Positions 51,510-60,409 of a DNA stretch of 64,000 nucleotides are shown here, piece by piece. This stretch comes from CAZQGO01 sp964593065 (GTDB taxonomy: Bacteria > Oederibacteriota > JAAXVQ01). Made by a program: the position numbers and the translations under genes. The stretch is from positions 1 to 64,000 of the forward strand of contig CAZQGO010000002.1 in NCBI GenBank assembly GCA_964593065.1, read 5' to 3'. The notes below the pieces were generated by a model. That model made no database searches and had not been told where the DNA came from. It saw only the letters and a list, made by a program, of their open reading frames with translations. Numbering within the stretch: position 1 is the first letter of the stretch; each line of letters starts with the position of its first letter.

Positions 51510-52439
51510 ATGGCGAATTACGGTCACTGGCTCCTCCAGGTGTTGATCTTCCCCGGCCTGGCCTTCACGGCCGTCGTCGGGCTCGTCACCTCCTGGATCG
51601 ACCGCAAGGTCACGGCCCGGGTGCAGATGCGCGTGGGGCCTCCTTTCCTGCAACCCTTTTTCGACCTGGTGAAACTGTTCATCAAGGAAACCATCGTGCC
51701 GGCCGGCGGTTCCCGCTGGCTCTTTCTCTCGGCGCCGCTGCTCGGCCTGGCCGGCGTGACCTTGGCCTCCACCATCTTGTGGCGGGCCCTCTTGGCCCCC
51801 GGCCGGACTTTCCTCGGCGACTGGATCGTCCTGCTGTACCTCCTGACCCTGCCCGCCCTGTCCGTGATCCTGGGCGCCTTCGCCTCGGCCAACCCCCTGG
51901 CCTCGCTGGGCGGCAGCCGCGAGATGAAGCTGGTGCTGGCCTATGAGCCGCCCTTCATCCTGGCCGCCCTGGTCCCGGTCGTGCAGGCGCACAGCCTCCG
52001 GCTGGGCGACATTTTGGCCGCGCCGCCGGCGGTGCACGCCCTGTCCGGGGTGCTGGCCTTGCTGATCGGCGTGTTGTGCATGCAGGCCAAACTGGCGCAG
52101 GTGCCTTTCGACATGGCGGAAGCGGAAACGGAGCTGACCGGCGGAGCCTTGATCGAATATTCCGGTCCGCCCCTGGCGCTCTTCAAGCTGACCCGGGCCA
52201 TGTTGTTTTTCACGCTGCCGGTCTTCCTGGTGACCCTGTTCTGGGGGGGCATCGTGTGGACCCGGGGCCCGGCGGTTTGGGCCTGGGGCTGTCTTAAATA
52301 CGTGCTGTTGGTGGTCGCGGTCGTCTTAATCCGCAACACCGCGCCGCGCGTGCGCGTGGATCAAGCGGTGAAATTCTTCTGGGGCCCGATGACCTTCACG
52401 GCCCTGCTGGCCCTGGGGCTGGCCTGGTGGGGGTGGTGA
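51510..52439 (+). CDS. Membrane subunit, NuoH/MbhM/EchB-like
   Basis: A 309-residue integral membrane protein with about eight helices. It shows the complex I subunit 1 pattern: SWIDRKVTARVQMRVGPPF near 30, a cytoplasmic loop with EMKLVLAYEPPF near 140, and DMAEAETELTGGALIEYSG near 202. The acidic loop lines the ion-coupling entry next to the active site. The gene starts one base after the ferredoxin stop. Confidence 0.93.
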   Translation: MANYGHWLLQVLIFPGLAFTAVVGLVTSWIDRKVTARVQMRVGPPFLQPFFDLVKLFIKETIVPAGGSRWLFLSAPLLGLAGVTLASTILWRALLAPGRTFLGDWIVLLYLLTLPALSVILGAFASANPLASLGGSREMKLVLAYEPPFILAALVPVVQAHSLRLGDILAAPPAVHALSGVLALLIGVLCMQAKLAQVPFDMAEAETELTGGALIEYSGPPLALFKLTRAMLFFTLPVFLVTLFWGGIVWTRGPAVWAWGCLKYVLLVVAVVLIRNTAPRVRVDQAVKFFWGPMTFTALLALGLAWWGW

Positions 52440-52443
52440 GGCG

Positions 52444-52866
52444 GTGAGCTTCGCGGTCAAGGCGCTGACACGCTCGCTGAATGTCTTTCACCTGGGCGGT
52501 AGCGCCTGCAACAATTGCGACATCGAGATCCTCGACGCCCTGACCCCCAAGTACGACCTGGAACGTTTCGGTATGGTGCTGGTGGGCAGCATCCGCCACG
52601 CGGATGTCATTTTACTCTCCGGGATCTTCAACAAGAAGGCCTGCATCCGCGCCCGGCGGGTGTTTGAACAGGCCCCCAAGCCCGTGGTGGTCGTGGCCAT
52701 CGGAGGCTGCGCCTGCTCGGGGCTGATTTTCAAGGATTCGTACAATTGGGACGAGCCGGTGGGAAACTACATTCCCGTGGACGCCTATCTGCCGGGCTGT
52801 CCCCCGAAGCCGGAGGCCATGATTTCGGCCATCGTCAAACTGACCAAGAAACTGAGAGGCCAATAG
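52444..52866 (+). CDS. [NiFe] hydrogenase small subunit, NuoB/MbhJ/EchC-like
   Basis: A 140-residue subunit carrying the proximal [4Fe-4S] cluster, with predicted ligands C22, C25, C89 and C119 (GSACNNCD, IGGCACSG, PGCPPKP). An extra C91 sits in the third motif. It has no Tat signal, as expected for a cytoplasm-facing group 4 enzyme. The start is GTG. Confidence 0.94.
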   Translation: MSFAVKALTRSLNVFHLGGSACNNCDIEILDALTPKYDLERFGMVLVGSIRHADVILLSGIFNKKACIRARRVFEQAPKPVVVVAIGGCACSGLIFKDSYNWDEPVGNYIPVDAYLPGCPPKPEAMISAIVKLTKKLRGQ

Positions 52867-52869
52867 CCC

Positions 52870-53328
52870 GTGAGCCGCGCGGAAACCCTGACCACCCTGA
52901 AGCAGAAACTGGGCGCCAAGATCCTGAATTATTTCGAAAAATCGCCCAAGCGCATTTATCTCGAGGTGCGCCCCGAGGACGTGACCGAGGCCACCCGGAT
53001 CCTGTTTCAGGAATTGCAGGCGCGCTTCCAGATCGCCACGGGCGTGGACACCCCGCAGGCCATCGAGATCCTCTATCATTGGGCCCTCGACCGCCACGGC
53101 TGCGTGGTGAGCGTGCGCACCAAGCTGCCCCGGGAAAAGCCGGAGATGGATTCCTTGGCCGCGCTGTGCCCGGCCATCGAATGGATCGAGCGCGAGCTCT
53201 GGGAGCTCTTGGGCGTCCACTTCCGCAACCATCCGGACCTGCGCCACCTGCTGCTCAACGAAGACTGGCCGGAAGGCCAGTACCCGCTGCGCCGCGACTT
53301 TGTCAAAGGAAAACCGTCCCATGGCTAA
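52870..53328 (+). CDS. NuoC/MbhK/EchD-like subunit
   Basis: A 152-residue protein of the complex I 30-kDa family. The most diagnostic part is the C-terminal ERELWELLGVHFRNHPDLRHLLLNEDWPEGQYPLRRDF (seen in pieces at about 105-145). It is a structural partner of the large subunit with no cofactor. The start is GTG, three bases after the previous stop. It overlaps the large-subunit gene by 8 bp. Confidence 0.93.
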   Translation: MSRAETLTTLKQKLGAKILNYFEKSPKRIYLEVRPEDVTEATRILFQELQARFQIATGVDTPQAIEILYHWALDRHGCVVSVRTKLPREKPEMDSLAALCPAIEWIERELWELLGVHFRNHPDLRHLLLNEDWPEGQYPLRRDFVKGKPSHG

Positions 53329-54547
53329 GCGCACCATCATTCCCATCGGACCCTATCACGCCCTGCAGGAGGAGCCGGAATTCTTCCGCCTGCACGTGGA
53401 GGGCGAGAAAGTCGTCCATCTCGACATCGAAATCGGGTACAACCACCGCGGCATCGAGAAGCTGTCCGAAAGCAAGCATTACGACCAAACCGTCTTTTTG
53501 GTGGAACGCATCTGCGGCATCTGCTCCACCTCCCACCCCATCGCCTGTGTCCAGGCCATCGAGGACGCCGGCGACGTGGAAGTCCCGGAACGCGCGCTCT
53601 ACATCCGTTCCCTGATCGGCGAGCTGGAACGGCTGCATTCCCATCTCCTGTGGCTGGGGCTGGCCGGGCACTTCCTGGGTTTCAACACCGTCTGGATGTG
53701 GTCCTGGCGTTTCCGCGAGGACCTGCTCAACATCCTGGAACTCATCACCGGCAACCGCAATCATTACGGAATCATGAAAGCCGGCGGCGTCCGGCGGGAC
53801 GTCCGGCCCGAAGACATCCCCAGCGTGCTCAAGATCGTGCGGGGCCTGCAGAAGCCCCTGCATCTGTTCCGGGACACGGTCATGGACGATCCCCTGATCC
53901 AGGCGCGCACCCGGGGCATCGGCACCCTGACCCGCGAGCAGATCATCCGCTACGGCGCCCTGGGGCCGACCGCGCGGGCCTCGGGCGTGGACATCGACGT
54001 GCGCCGCGACCATCCGCACGCGGCCTACGGGCTGGTGGACTGGAAGGTCATCGTGGCCCAAAACGGGGATGTCTTCGACAAGGTCGTGGTCCGGATCCTG
54101 GAAATGCTCGAGTCCATCAAGATCGCGGAGCAATGCCTGGAAAAGCTGAAGACCGTGCCCGGGCCGGTGGACTCCAATCCCAAGGAAATCAAGCCCGGCG
54201 AGGGCATCGGGCATTATGAAGCCCCGCGCGGCGAGGTTTTTCATTACATCCGCAGCGACGGTTCGAACCGGCCGGCGCGCCACAAGGTGCGGGCGCCCAG
54301 CTTCATGAATCTGCCGACCGACCGCGAGGCCGTGCTGGGATACACGGTGTCCGACGCCACCATCATCCTGGCGGCGGTGGACCCGTGCTATTGCTGCACG
54401 GAACGCCTGGCGGCCTTCAATGTCGCGGACGGCCGGAAGCGCTGGACCTCGGCGGACTTAATCCGCCTGTCGCGGGAGAAAACCGAACGCCTGAAAAAAG
54501 AACTGGGCCTTCCGGGCCCGCAACTTCCCCTGGAGGCCCTGGGCTGA
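53321..54547 (+). CDS. [NiFe] hydrogenase large subunit, group 4 (NuoD/MbhL/EchE-like)
   Basis: A 408-residue catalytic subunit. The N-terminal metal motif ERICGICSTSH gives ligands C65 and C68; the C-terminal DPCYCCTER gives C356 and C359. All four NiFe ligands are thus present, which separates it from NuoD. C358 is an extra cysteine between the two ligands. Forty-six residues follow Arg362, a plausible tail removed by the protease encoded at 61004-61495. AAAGGA lies eleven bases before the ATG at 53321. The active site should face the cytoplasm and reduce protons or oxidise hydrogen. Confidence 0.95.
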   Translation: MAKRTIIPIGPYHALQEEPEFFRLHVEGEKVVHLDIEIGYNHRGIEKLSESKHYDQTVFLVERICGICSTSHPIACVQAIEDAGDVEVPERALYIRSLIGELERLHSHLLWLGLAGHFLGFNTVWMWSWRFREDLLNILELITGNRNHYGIMKAGGVRRDVRPEDIPSVLKIVRGLQKPLHLFRDTVMDDPLIQARTRGIGTLTREQIIRYGALGPTARASGVDIDVRRDHPHAAYGLVDWKVIVAQNGDVFDKVVVRILEMLESIKIAEQCLEKLKTVPGPVDSNPKEIKPGEGIGHYEAPRGEVFHYIRSDGSNRPARHKVRAPSFMNLPTDREAVLGYTVSDATIILAAVDPCYCCTERLAAFNVADGRKRWTSADLIRLSREKTERLKKELGLPGPQLPLEALG

Positions 54548-56373
54548 TGTTCGCCTTTCTTCCCCCGCATTCCCTGGCCTGGCTGGTGGTGCTGCCGTTT
54601 CTGGCCGGCTGCCTGTGCCTGCTGGCGCCGCGCTCCTGGGCCCAGCCGGCGGCCTGGTTCTCCGTGGCGGTCGCGGGCGTGATAGCCTGGCTCGCCTGGC
54701 CCCACTTTCTGGCCGGTCCGACCACGCAGGTTCTCCCGGGCGGCCTGACGCTGCACCTGGACAAGCTCAGCGGTTTTATTTTGCTCGTGGTCTGCGCCTT
54801 CGGTCTTCTCATCACCCTGTATTCCACCCGCTTCATGCGGGGCAAGCCGGGGGCCCAGGCCTATTACGGCTACATCCTGTGGACCCTGGCCGCTGCCTGC
54901 GGCGTCCTGCTCGCCAATGACCTGGTCTTTTTGCTCGGCTGCTGGGGATTCCTGGGTCTGACCCTGTACCTCCTCATGTCCCTGTCCGGGCCGGCCGCCG
55001 CGGACGCGGCCAAGAAGACCTTCGTCATCATCGGCGGTTCCGATTCGATTCTGATTTTCGGCGCCGGCATCCTCTGGCTGCTGAACGGCACGCTCCGCCT
55101 GGACGGTCCGGCGCTGCCCTTGACCGGCACGGCGGCCTACCTGGCATTTCTCGCTTTCGCGGTGGCCGCCTTCACCAAGGCGGGCGCCATGCCCTTTCAC
55201 ACCTGGGTCCCGGACTGCGGGGAAAAAGCCTACGTCCCGGTCACGGCCTTCCTGCCCGCGGCCCTCGACAAACTTCTGGGCATCTACTTGTTAACCCGTG
55301 CCGCCACCGCCTGGTTCGTGATGAACCATGCCATGAACACCCTGTTGCTGATCGTGGGTGCGGTCACCGTCTTGGTGGCGGTCATGATGGCCCTGGTGCA
55401 GCATGATCTGAAACGCCTGCTGGCCTATCACGCGGTCAGCCAGGTGGGCTACATGGTGCTGGGCATCGCCACCGGTTTGCCGCTGGGGATCGCGGGCGGC
55501 CTGTTCCACCTGCTCAACAACGCGGTCTACAAATCCTCCCTCTTCCTGGTGGCCGGCGCGGTCGAAACCACCACCGGCACCACCGACATGGACCGGCTGG
55601 GCGGCCTGGCCAAATTCATGCCCCTGACCTTCTTCACCTGCCTGGTCGGAGCCTTGGCCATTTCCGGCGTTCCTCCCTTAAACGGCTTCACCTCCAAGTG
55701 GATGGTTTACCAAAGCCTGCTGGTCAGCGCCCAGCAGGGCGGCCTGTTGTGGATCTTCGGCCTGGCGGCCGCCATGGTCGGCTCGGCCTTGACGCTGGCG
55801 AGTTTCGTGAAAGTCCTGCACGCCGTGTTTTTGGCCCCGCCGTCGCCCGAGCGCGCCGCCCAGCCCGTGCGCGAGGTGGGCTGGGCCATGACCCTGCCCA
55901 TGCTGCTCTTGGCCGCGACCAGCATTGTTTTCGGCGTGGCGGCCTTCCGGATTCCCCTGCAGGGGCTGATCTTCCCCGCGCTCTCGGCGCCCGTGACCTT
56001 CGCCGGCACGTGGTGGGCCGGCCCCGCCACCGTGCTGCTCCTGGCCAGCGTGGCCGTGGGGCTGCTCCTCTACGCCCTGGGAAAAGCCTGGAAAGTCCGC
56101 CGGGCCCCGCAGGCCTACATCGGCGGCGAAATCCTGGAGGAGGGCGTCCAAGTCACCGGCGCGGATTTCTACCTCACTCTTCAGGAGCTGCCTCCGTTCG
56201 GCGGTCTGTACCGCCTGGCGTCCAAAAAATTCTTCGATGTGTACGATGTGGGCCGGGGGGTTATTTTCTACTTTGTCGAAACCCTGCGCAACCTGCACAA
56301 CGGCGTTTTGGCCCGGTATTTGACGTGGTTCCTGAGCGGATTGGTCATCCTGATCTTCATGTTGGGGAGATGA
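54547..56373 (+). CDS. NuoL/MrpA-N-like antiporter subunit
   Basis: A 608-residue membrane protein with about 14-16 helices of the proton-conducting antiporter family. Conserved helix pieces include GAMPFHTWVPDC, LKRLLAYHAVSQVGYMVLG and GVPPLNGFTSKWMVYQSL. A C-terminal extension beyond the 14-helix core (about 500-608) is consistent with the lateral helix region of NuoL-type proteins. The ATG at 54547 overlaps the large-subunit stop by one base (TGATG). It provides one of two antiporter-like channels in the operon. Confidence 0.92.
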   Translation: MFAFLPPHSLAWLVVLPFLAGCLCLLAPRSWAQPAAWFSVAVAGVIAWLAWPHFLAGPTTQVLPGGLTLHLDKLSGFILLVVCAFGLLITLYSTRFMRGKPGAQAYYGYILWTLAAACGVLLANDLVFLLGCWGFLGLTLYLLMSLSGPAAADAAKKTFVIIGGSDSILIFGAGILWLLNGTLRLDGPALPLTGTAAYLAFLAFAVAAFTKAGAMPFHTWVPDCGEKAYVPVTAFLPAALDKLLGIYLLTRAATAWFVMNHAMNTLLLIVGAVTVLVAVMMALVQHDLKRLLAYHAVSQVGYMVLGIATGLPLGIAGGLFHLLNNAVYKSSLFLVAGAVETTTGTTDMDRLGGLAKFMPLTFFTCLVGALAISGVPPLNGFTSKWMVYQSLLVSAQQGGLLWIFGLAAAMVGSALTLASFVKVLHAVFLAPPSPERAAQPVREVGWAMTLPMLLLAATSIVFGVAAFRIPLQGLIFPALSAPVTFAGTWWAGPATVLLLASVAVGLLLYALGKAWKVRRAPQAYIGGEILEEGVQVTGADFYLTLQELPPFGGLYRLASKKFFDVYDVGRGVIFYFVETLRNLHNGVLARYLTWFLSGLVILIFMLGR

Positions 56374-56380
56374 AGCGGCC

Positions 56381-56953
56381 ATGCTGGATTATTTTCTGAT
56401 CACGCTGCTGGTCCTGATGATCACGAGCGCGGTGATCGCCCTGGAAACGCGCAACCTCCTGGCCAGCGTCATCAGCATGGGCGCCGTGGGCCTGCTGCTC
56501 TCCATCGCCTTCATCCTGCTGGGCGCGCCGGACATCGCCATCACCCAGATCGTGGTTGAAACCCTCTTTCTCATCATTCTCATCCGCGCCACGGTTTACC
56601 GCGACCCCTACCACATGCCGAGCCGCAGCCAGTTGTTGGGCGGGATCGCCGGTTTGGTCGCCATTCTGCTGTTTGCCGTGTTCGGCATCCTGATGTTCGC
56701 CGAATTTCCGGCCCTGGGCCACTCCGTCCTGGACCGGGTGGCCGACGCACCCTCGGTGACCTATGTGGCCCAGGGCCTGTCCCTCACCGGGGCCGGCAAC
56801 CTGGTCACCGCGGTCCTGCTCGATTTCAGGGCCTACGACACCCTGGGGGAAGCGACGATCATGTTCTGCGCGATCATCGGCGCCTTGGTGATCCTCCGGC
56901 GCAAGGCCCGTAAATCCGTGAAGGAAAAGGACGAGGAATCCGATGTCATCTGA
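56381..56953 (+). CDS. MbhD-MbhE-like fusion (MrpA C-terminal domain protein)
   Basis: A 190-residue membrane protein. The N-terminal half (about 1-80) matches the DUF4040/MbhD family, with GAPDIAITQIVVETLFLIILI as its core. The C-terminal half (about 90-180) ends in a LLDFRAYDTLGEATIMFCA segment typical of MbhE and the MrpA C-terminus. In Mbh these are two genes and in classical Mrp they are the C-terminal end of MrpA. Here they form one separate polypeptide. Confidence 0.85.
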   Translation: MLDYFLITLLVLMITSAVIALETRNLLASVISMGAVGLLLSIAFILLGAPDIAITQIVVETLFLIILIRATVYRDPYHMPSRSQLLGGIAGLVAILLFAVFGILMFAEFPALGHSVLDRVADAPSVTYVAQGLSLTGAGNLVTAVLLDFRAYDTLGEATIMFCAIIGALVILRRKARKSVKEKDEESDVI

Positions 56954-57428
56954 ACGCAAGCCGGACCCCACGCCGGGCATGAGCCTGATCGTGAAGACCG
57001 TCACGCGCTGGCTCAAGGGCTTTTTGCTGCTGTACGGGATCTTCATCGTGTTCTACGGGCACCTGACGCCGGGCGGAGGATTCGCCGGCGGCGTCATCTT
57101 GGCGTGCTGCTTCGTGCTTTTAACCCTGGCCGAGGGCCAGCGGACGGCCATGAAAACCTTGAGCAAAAACGCGGCTTCGGAATTGGACAGCCTGGGCCTG
57201 CTGCTCTTTTTGGCCCTGGGTTTCGTCGGCCTGCTGGAGGGGGCCGCGTTCCTGAAGAACTTCATCCCCACCCCCGTCGCGGCCTGGTTCAATCTGGTCA
57301 GCGGAGGGTTCATGCCGCTGGCCAACATCGCCATCGGCTTGAAGGTCGGCGCCTCCCTGTTTGTCATTTTCTCGGTTTTGGCGGCCTTGAAGGCCACGGA
57401 GAAGAAAGAGGACGAGGTGCCCAAATGA
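56943..57428 (+). CDS. mrpB: Mrp antiporter subunit B (MnhB/MbhF-like)
   Basis: A 161-residue membrane protein with four helices. It matches MnhB by FYGHLTPGGGFAGGVILA near 36 and LEGAAFL/GGFMPLANIAIGLKVG near 95-135. It overlaps the previous gene by 11 bp and mrpC by 4 bp (ATGA). It is part of the sodium/proton antiporter-like arm. Confidence 0.92.
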   Translation: MSSERKPDPTPGMSLIVKTVTRWLKGFLLLYGIFIVFYGHLTPGGGFAGGVILACCFVLLTLAEGQRTAMKTLSKNAASELDSLGLLLFLALGFVGLLEGAAFLKNFIPTPVAAWFNLVSGGFMPLANIAIGLKVGASLFVIFSVLAALKATEKKEDEVPK

Positions 57429-57772
57429 TCTACACGCTGTGTTTCATCCTGATCGTCGTGGGCTTGTACGGAATCGTGGTCAAGCGCAATATCGTGAAGA
57501 TCATCGTGGGTTTCGTCATCATGGATTGCGGCGTCCACCTCCTGCTCATCCTGGAGGGCTGGCGGCATCAGGGGGAGGTCCCGATTCTGCAGAAAGGCAT
57601 GGATCTCACGCAATTCATTTCCCGGGCGGTGGATCCCCTGCCCCAGGCCATGGTCCTGACCTCGATCGTCATCAGCCTCGGGATCCTGGCTTTGATGGTC
57701 GCGCTCGCCATTCGCCTGCACGAACGCTACGGCACGTTTGACATCGACGAGATGAGGAGGCTCAAAGGCTAG
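57425..57772 (+). CDS. mrpC: Mrp antiporter subunit C (MnhC/MbhG/NuoK-like)
   Basis: A 115-residue protein with three helices, homologous to NuoK. The DPLPQAMVLTSIVISLG segment (about 70-86) is the family hallmark. The start ATG overlaps the mrpB stop. The loop between helices 2 and 3 is longer than in E. coli NuoK, as in Mbh proteins. Confidence 0.93.
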   Translation: MIYTLCFILIVVGLYGIVVKRNIVKIIVGFVIMDCGVHLLLILEGWRHQGEVPILQKGMDLTQFISRAVDPLPQAMVLTSIVISLGILALMVALAIRLHERYGTFDIDEMRRLKG

Positions 57773-59256
57773 TGGAACGCTTCCTGTCCGTGGATCTTAA
57801 TCTGGTGATTCCCTTGTTTGTGGCCCTGCCGCTGACCATGGCCTTTCTGATCCTCATGGCCTCCCGCTGGCTGCGCTGGCTGCCCGATACGCTGGGCAAC
57901 CTCACGCTGCTGGCCCTGGCCGGCCTGTCGTTTCTCTGCCTGGGCCACAACGTCGTTTACCACATGGGCGACTGGATCACGCCCCTGGGCGTCGACCTGC
58001 GGCTGGACCCCTTGGCGGCCCTGCTCTTGATCGCCGTCAACGGCATCGGTTTCCTGGCGGGAGTGTATTCGATCCACTACATGCGCCAATTCACCTCCAA
58101 GAGCCGGTATTACGCCCTGTTCCTGCTCATGATCGCCGGCATGAACGGCGTCGTGCTGACCGCGGACCTGTTCAACCTCTATGTTTTCATGGAATTGGCC
58201 TCGGTGGCCTCCTACGCCCTGGTGGGCTTCGGTTGCCAGCACGAGGAGCTCGAAGCCTCCTTCAAGTATCTGGTGCTGGGCAGTCTGGCCACGTTGCTGG
58301 TTCTGGTGGGCGTGGCCCTGATCTATGGCATGACCGGTTCCCTGAACATGGCCCACATCGCCACCAAGCTTTCGGCAATGCCGTCGACCAAGCCCCTGGT
58401 GTTCTCGCTGGCCCTGCTGATCTGCGGCTTCGGTTTGAAAAGCGCCCTGGTTCCTTTCCACGCCTGGCTGCCGGACGCCCATCCCAGCGCCCCGGCGCCC
58501 ATTTCGGCCATGCTCTCCGGCGTGGTCATCAAGGCCATCGGCGTTTACGTTTTGGCGCGGCTTTTCTTCAACGTTTTCGGCGTAACGCCCACTCTGCTCT
58601 GGGTGCTGCAGCTTTTAGGCGTGGTCTCCATGGTGGTGGGCGTTTTCCTGGCCATCGGCCAGTGGGACATGAAACGGCTCTTCGCCTATCACAGCATCAG
58701 CCAAATCGGCTACGTGGTCTTGGGGCTCGGCCTGGGCACTCCCCTGGGCATTATCGGCGGCCTGTACCATCTGATCAATCATTCGGTTTTCAAATCCCTG
58801 CTCTTTCTCAACGCCGGCGCCGTGGAATACGCCACCGGCACGCGCGAGCTCAAGCATCTGGGCGGCCTGAACCAGTCCCTGCCCTTGACCGGGAAAACCA
58901 CGCTCATCGCTTCCATGTCCATCGCGGGGATTCCCCCCTTCAACGGCTTTTGGAGCAAACTGCTCATCATCGTGGCCTGCCTGCAGTCCGGCCATTATTG
59001 GCTGGGCGGCTGGGCCGTGTTCGTGAGCCTGATGACCTTGGCCTCGTTTCTCAAGGTCCAAAAATACGCGTTTTTCGCGGCCGCGAGTTCCACCCTGGGG
59101 ACGATCCGCAAGGTTCCCTTCTTCATGTCCGCCAGCTTGGTGGTCCTGGCCCTGTTGTGCCTGGCCACCGCCTTCGCGGTCATCACCGGCCTGTCCACGC
59201 CGGCGTTCATCACGCCCGCGGCCGACGTGTTGTTGAAAGGCGTCATTACCTTATAA
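57772..59256 (+). CDS. mrpD: Mrp antiporter subunit D (MnhD/MbhH/NuoN-like)
   Basis: A 494-residue membrane protein with about 14 helices, the second antiporter-like channel. Segments FNLYVFMELASVASYALVGFG, KSALVPFHAWLPDAHPSAPAPISA and MKRLFAYHSISQIGYVVLGLG (each read in part) carry the acidic and lysine residues of the proton path. The start is GTG and overlaps the mrpC stop by one base. Confidence 0.94.
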   Translation: MERFLSVDLNLVIPLFVALPLTMAFLILMASRWLRWLPDTLGNLTLLALAGLSFLCLGHNVVYHMGDWITPLGVDLRLDPLAALLLIAVNGIGFLAGVYSIHYMRQFTSKSRYYALFLLMIAGMNGVVLTADLFNLYVFMELASVASYALVGFGCQHEELEASFKYLVLGSLATLLVLVGVALIYGMTGSLNMAHIATKLSAMPSTKPLVFSLALLICGFGLKSALVPFHAWLPDAHPSAPAPISAMLSGVVIKAIGVYVLARLFFNVFGVTPTLLWVLQLLGVVSMVVGVFLAIGQWDMKRLFAYHSISQIGYVVLGLGLGTPLGIIGGLYHLINHSVFKSLLFLNAGAVEYATGTRELKHLGGLNQSLPLTGKTTLIASMSIAGIPPFNGFWSKLLIIVACLQSGHYWLGGWAVFVSLMTLASFLKVQKYAFFAAASSTLGTIRKVPFFMSASLVVLALLCLATAFAVITGLSTPAFITPAADVLLKGVITL

Positions 59257-59267
59257 GGACGATGCTC

Positions 59268-59777
59268 ATGCGCAGAATCCTGCTCTTCATTCTGGTCTTC
59301 ATCCTCTGGTGCCTGCTGGTCTGGCCCTTTGATCCCGTTTCCGGCCGCCTGCAGGTCAACGACCTCTATGCCGGCTTGTTCGCGGCCGCCCTGGTGGCGC
59401 TCATCATGAAGGAGGTCAGCACCCAGAATTTCCTGCGCTGGCTCAATCCCCTGCGCTTTTTCTGGCTGGTCGTCTACAGTTTCGTTTTCATTTTCTATAT
59501 TTTCAAAGCCAACCTGGACGTGGCCTACCGGGTTCTGCACCCGGACCTGCCCATCAAGCCGGGCATCGTCCGGGTGAGGACGAAACTGAAGACCGCCTCC
59601 GGCATCACCATGCTGGCCAACTCCGTCACGCTGACGCCCGGCACGCTCACCGTCGACGTCACGGAAGGCGGCGTGCTGTACATCCATTGGATCAACGTGA
59701 CCAGCACGGAGGCGGAAGCCGTGTACCACCGCATCCTCGGCCGCTTCGAGTGGTTCATTCAGAAGATTTTCGAATGA
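59268..59777 (+). CDS. mrpE: Mrp antiporter subunit E (MnhE/MbhA-like)
   Basis: A 169-residue protein. Two or three helices at the N-terminus are followed by a cytoplasmic domain. The region NSVTLTPGTLTVDV (about 112-125) and YIHWINV are typical of MnhE. I chose the ATG at 59268 because AAGGA lies eight bases upstream; the ATG at 59262 would be too close to it. Confidence 0.92.
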   Translation: MRRILLFILVFILWCLLVWPFDPVSGRLQVNDLYAGLFAAALVALIMKEVSTQNFLRWLNPLRFFWLVVYSFVFIFYIFKANLDVAYRVLHPDLPIKPGIVRVRTKLKTASGITMLANSVTLTPGTLTVDVTEGGVLYIHWINVTSTEAEAVYHRILGRFEWFIQKIFE

Positions 59778-59817
59778 GCGCCCGCGCGTCCGATTTTCCA
59801 GGTCCTGGGAGGGCACC

Positions 59818-60090
59818 ATGGTCTCGGTGATATTTTTCAACCTGTTTTTCATCGGCCTGCTGGGGTGTTGCGTGATGTGCCTGTACCGCATCGGCATCGG
59901 GCCGTCGGCGCCCGACCGCACCGTGGGCATCGATATTCTGGGCATCGTGGTGGTGGGCTTCGCGGCCCTCCTGTCCATCATGACCGGCAAGGATTACTTC
60001 CTCAACGTGGCCATCGCCTGGGCCTTGTTGAGCTTTATCGGCACACTGGCCTTGGCCAAACACCTGGAGGGAAAGGGCTTCGATGAATAA
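59818..60090 (+). CDS. mrpF: Mrp antiporter subunit F (MnhF/MbhB-like)
   Basis: A 90-residue protein with three helices. The conserved SAPDRTVGIDILGI segment (30-43) identifies MnhF. The 3' end overlaps mrpG by 8 bp. GGAG precedes the start in the short gap after mrpE. Confidence 0.92.
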   Translation: MVSVIFFNLFFIGLLGCCVMCLYRIGIGPSAPDRTVGIDILGIVVVGFAALLSIMTGKDYFLNVAIAWALLSFIGTLALAKHLEGKGFDE

Positions 60091-60409
60091 CACCGCGGGA
60101 ATTCTCATCATCAGCATCGGGGTCCTCTTCGACCTGATCGGCTGCATCGGCCTGATCCGGATGCCGGACATTTACAACCGCCTGCAGGCCTCCACCAAGT
60201 GCGTGACCCTGGGAACGTGCATGATCCTTCTGGGCGCCATGGTGATGGCCGCCACCACGGCCGCCGTATGGAAAAGCGCCCTGTGCCTGCTCTTCATCGT
60301 GATCACGGCGCCCACGGCCGCGCATTCCCTGGCCCGCGGCGCCTACCGCTCCGGCGTGAAGTTGTGGTCCAAGAGCGTGGCCGACCAGTACGCCGAGGAT
60401 CAGTCATGA
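60083..60409 (+). CDS. mrpG: Mrp antiporter subunit G (MnhG/MbhC-like)
   Basis: A 108-residue protein with three helices. IGLIRMPDIYNRLQASTKCVTLG (about 22-44) is the MnhG signature, and TAPTAAHSLARGAYRSG follows. It overlaps the ferredoxin gene by 4 bp (ATGA). E-F-G come last in this operon, whereas they come first in archaeal mbh clusters. Confidence 0.93.
   Translation: MNNTAGILIISIGVLFDLIGCIGLIRMPDIYNRLQASTKCVTLGTCMILLGAMVMAATTAAVWKSALCLLFIVITAPTAAHSLARGAYRSGVKLWSKSVADQYAEDQS

Noticed and set aside
53321..54547. Reading the NuoB/C/D/H-like genes as respiratory complex I
   Set aside because: Both CxxC nickel motifs are intact in the large subunit and hyp genes plus a maturation protease are adjacent, so it is a hydrogenase. 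No NuoE/F/G genes are present.
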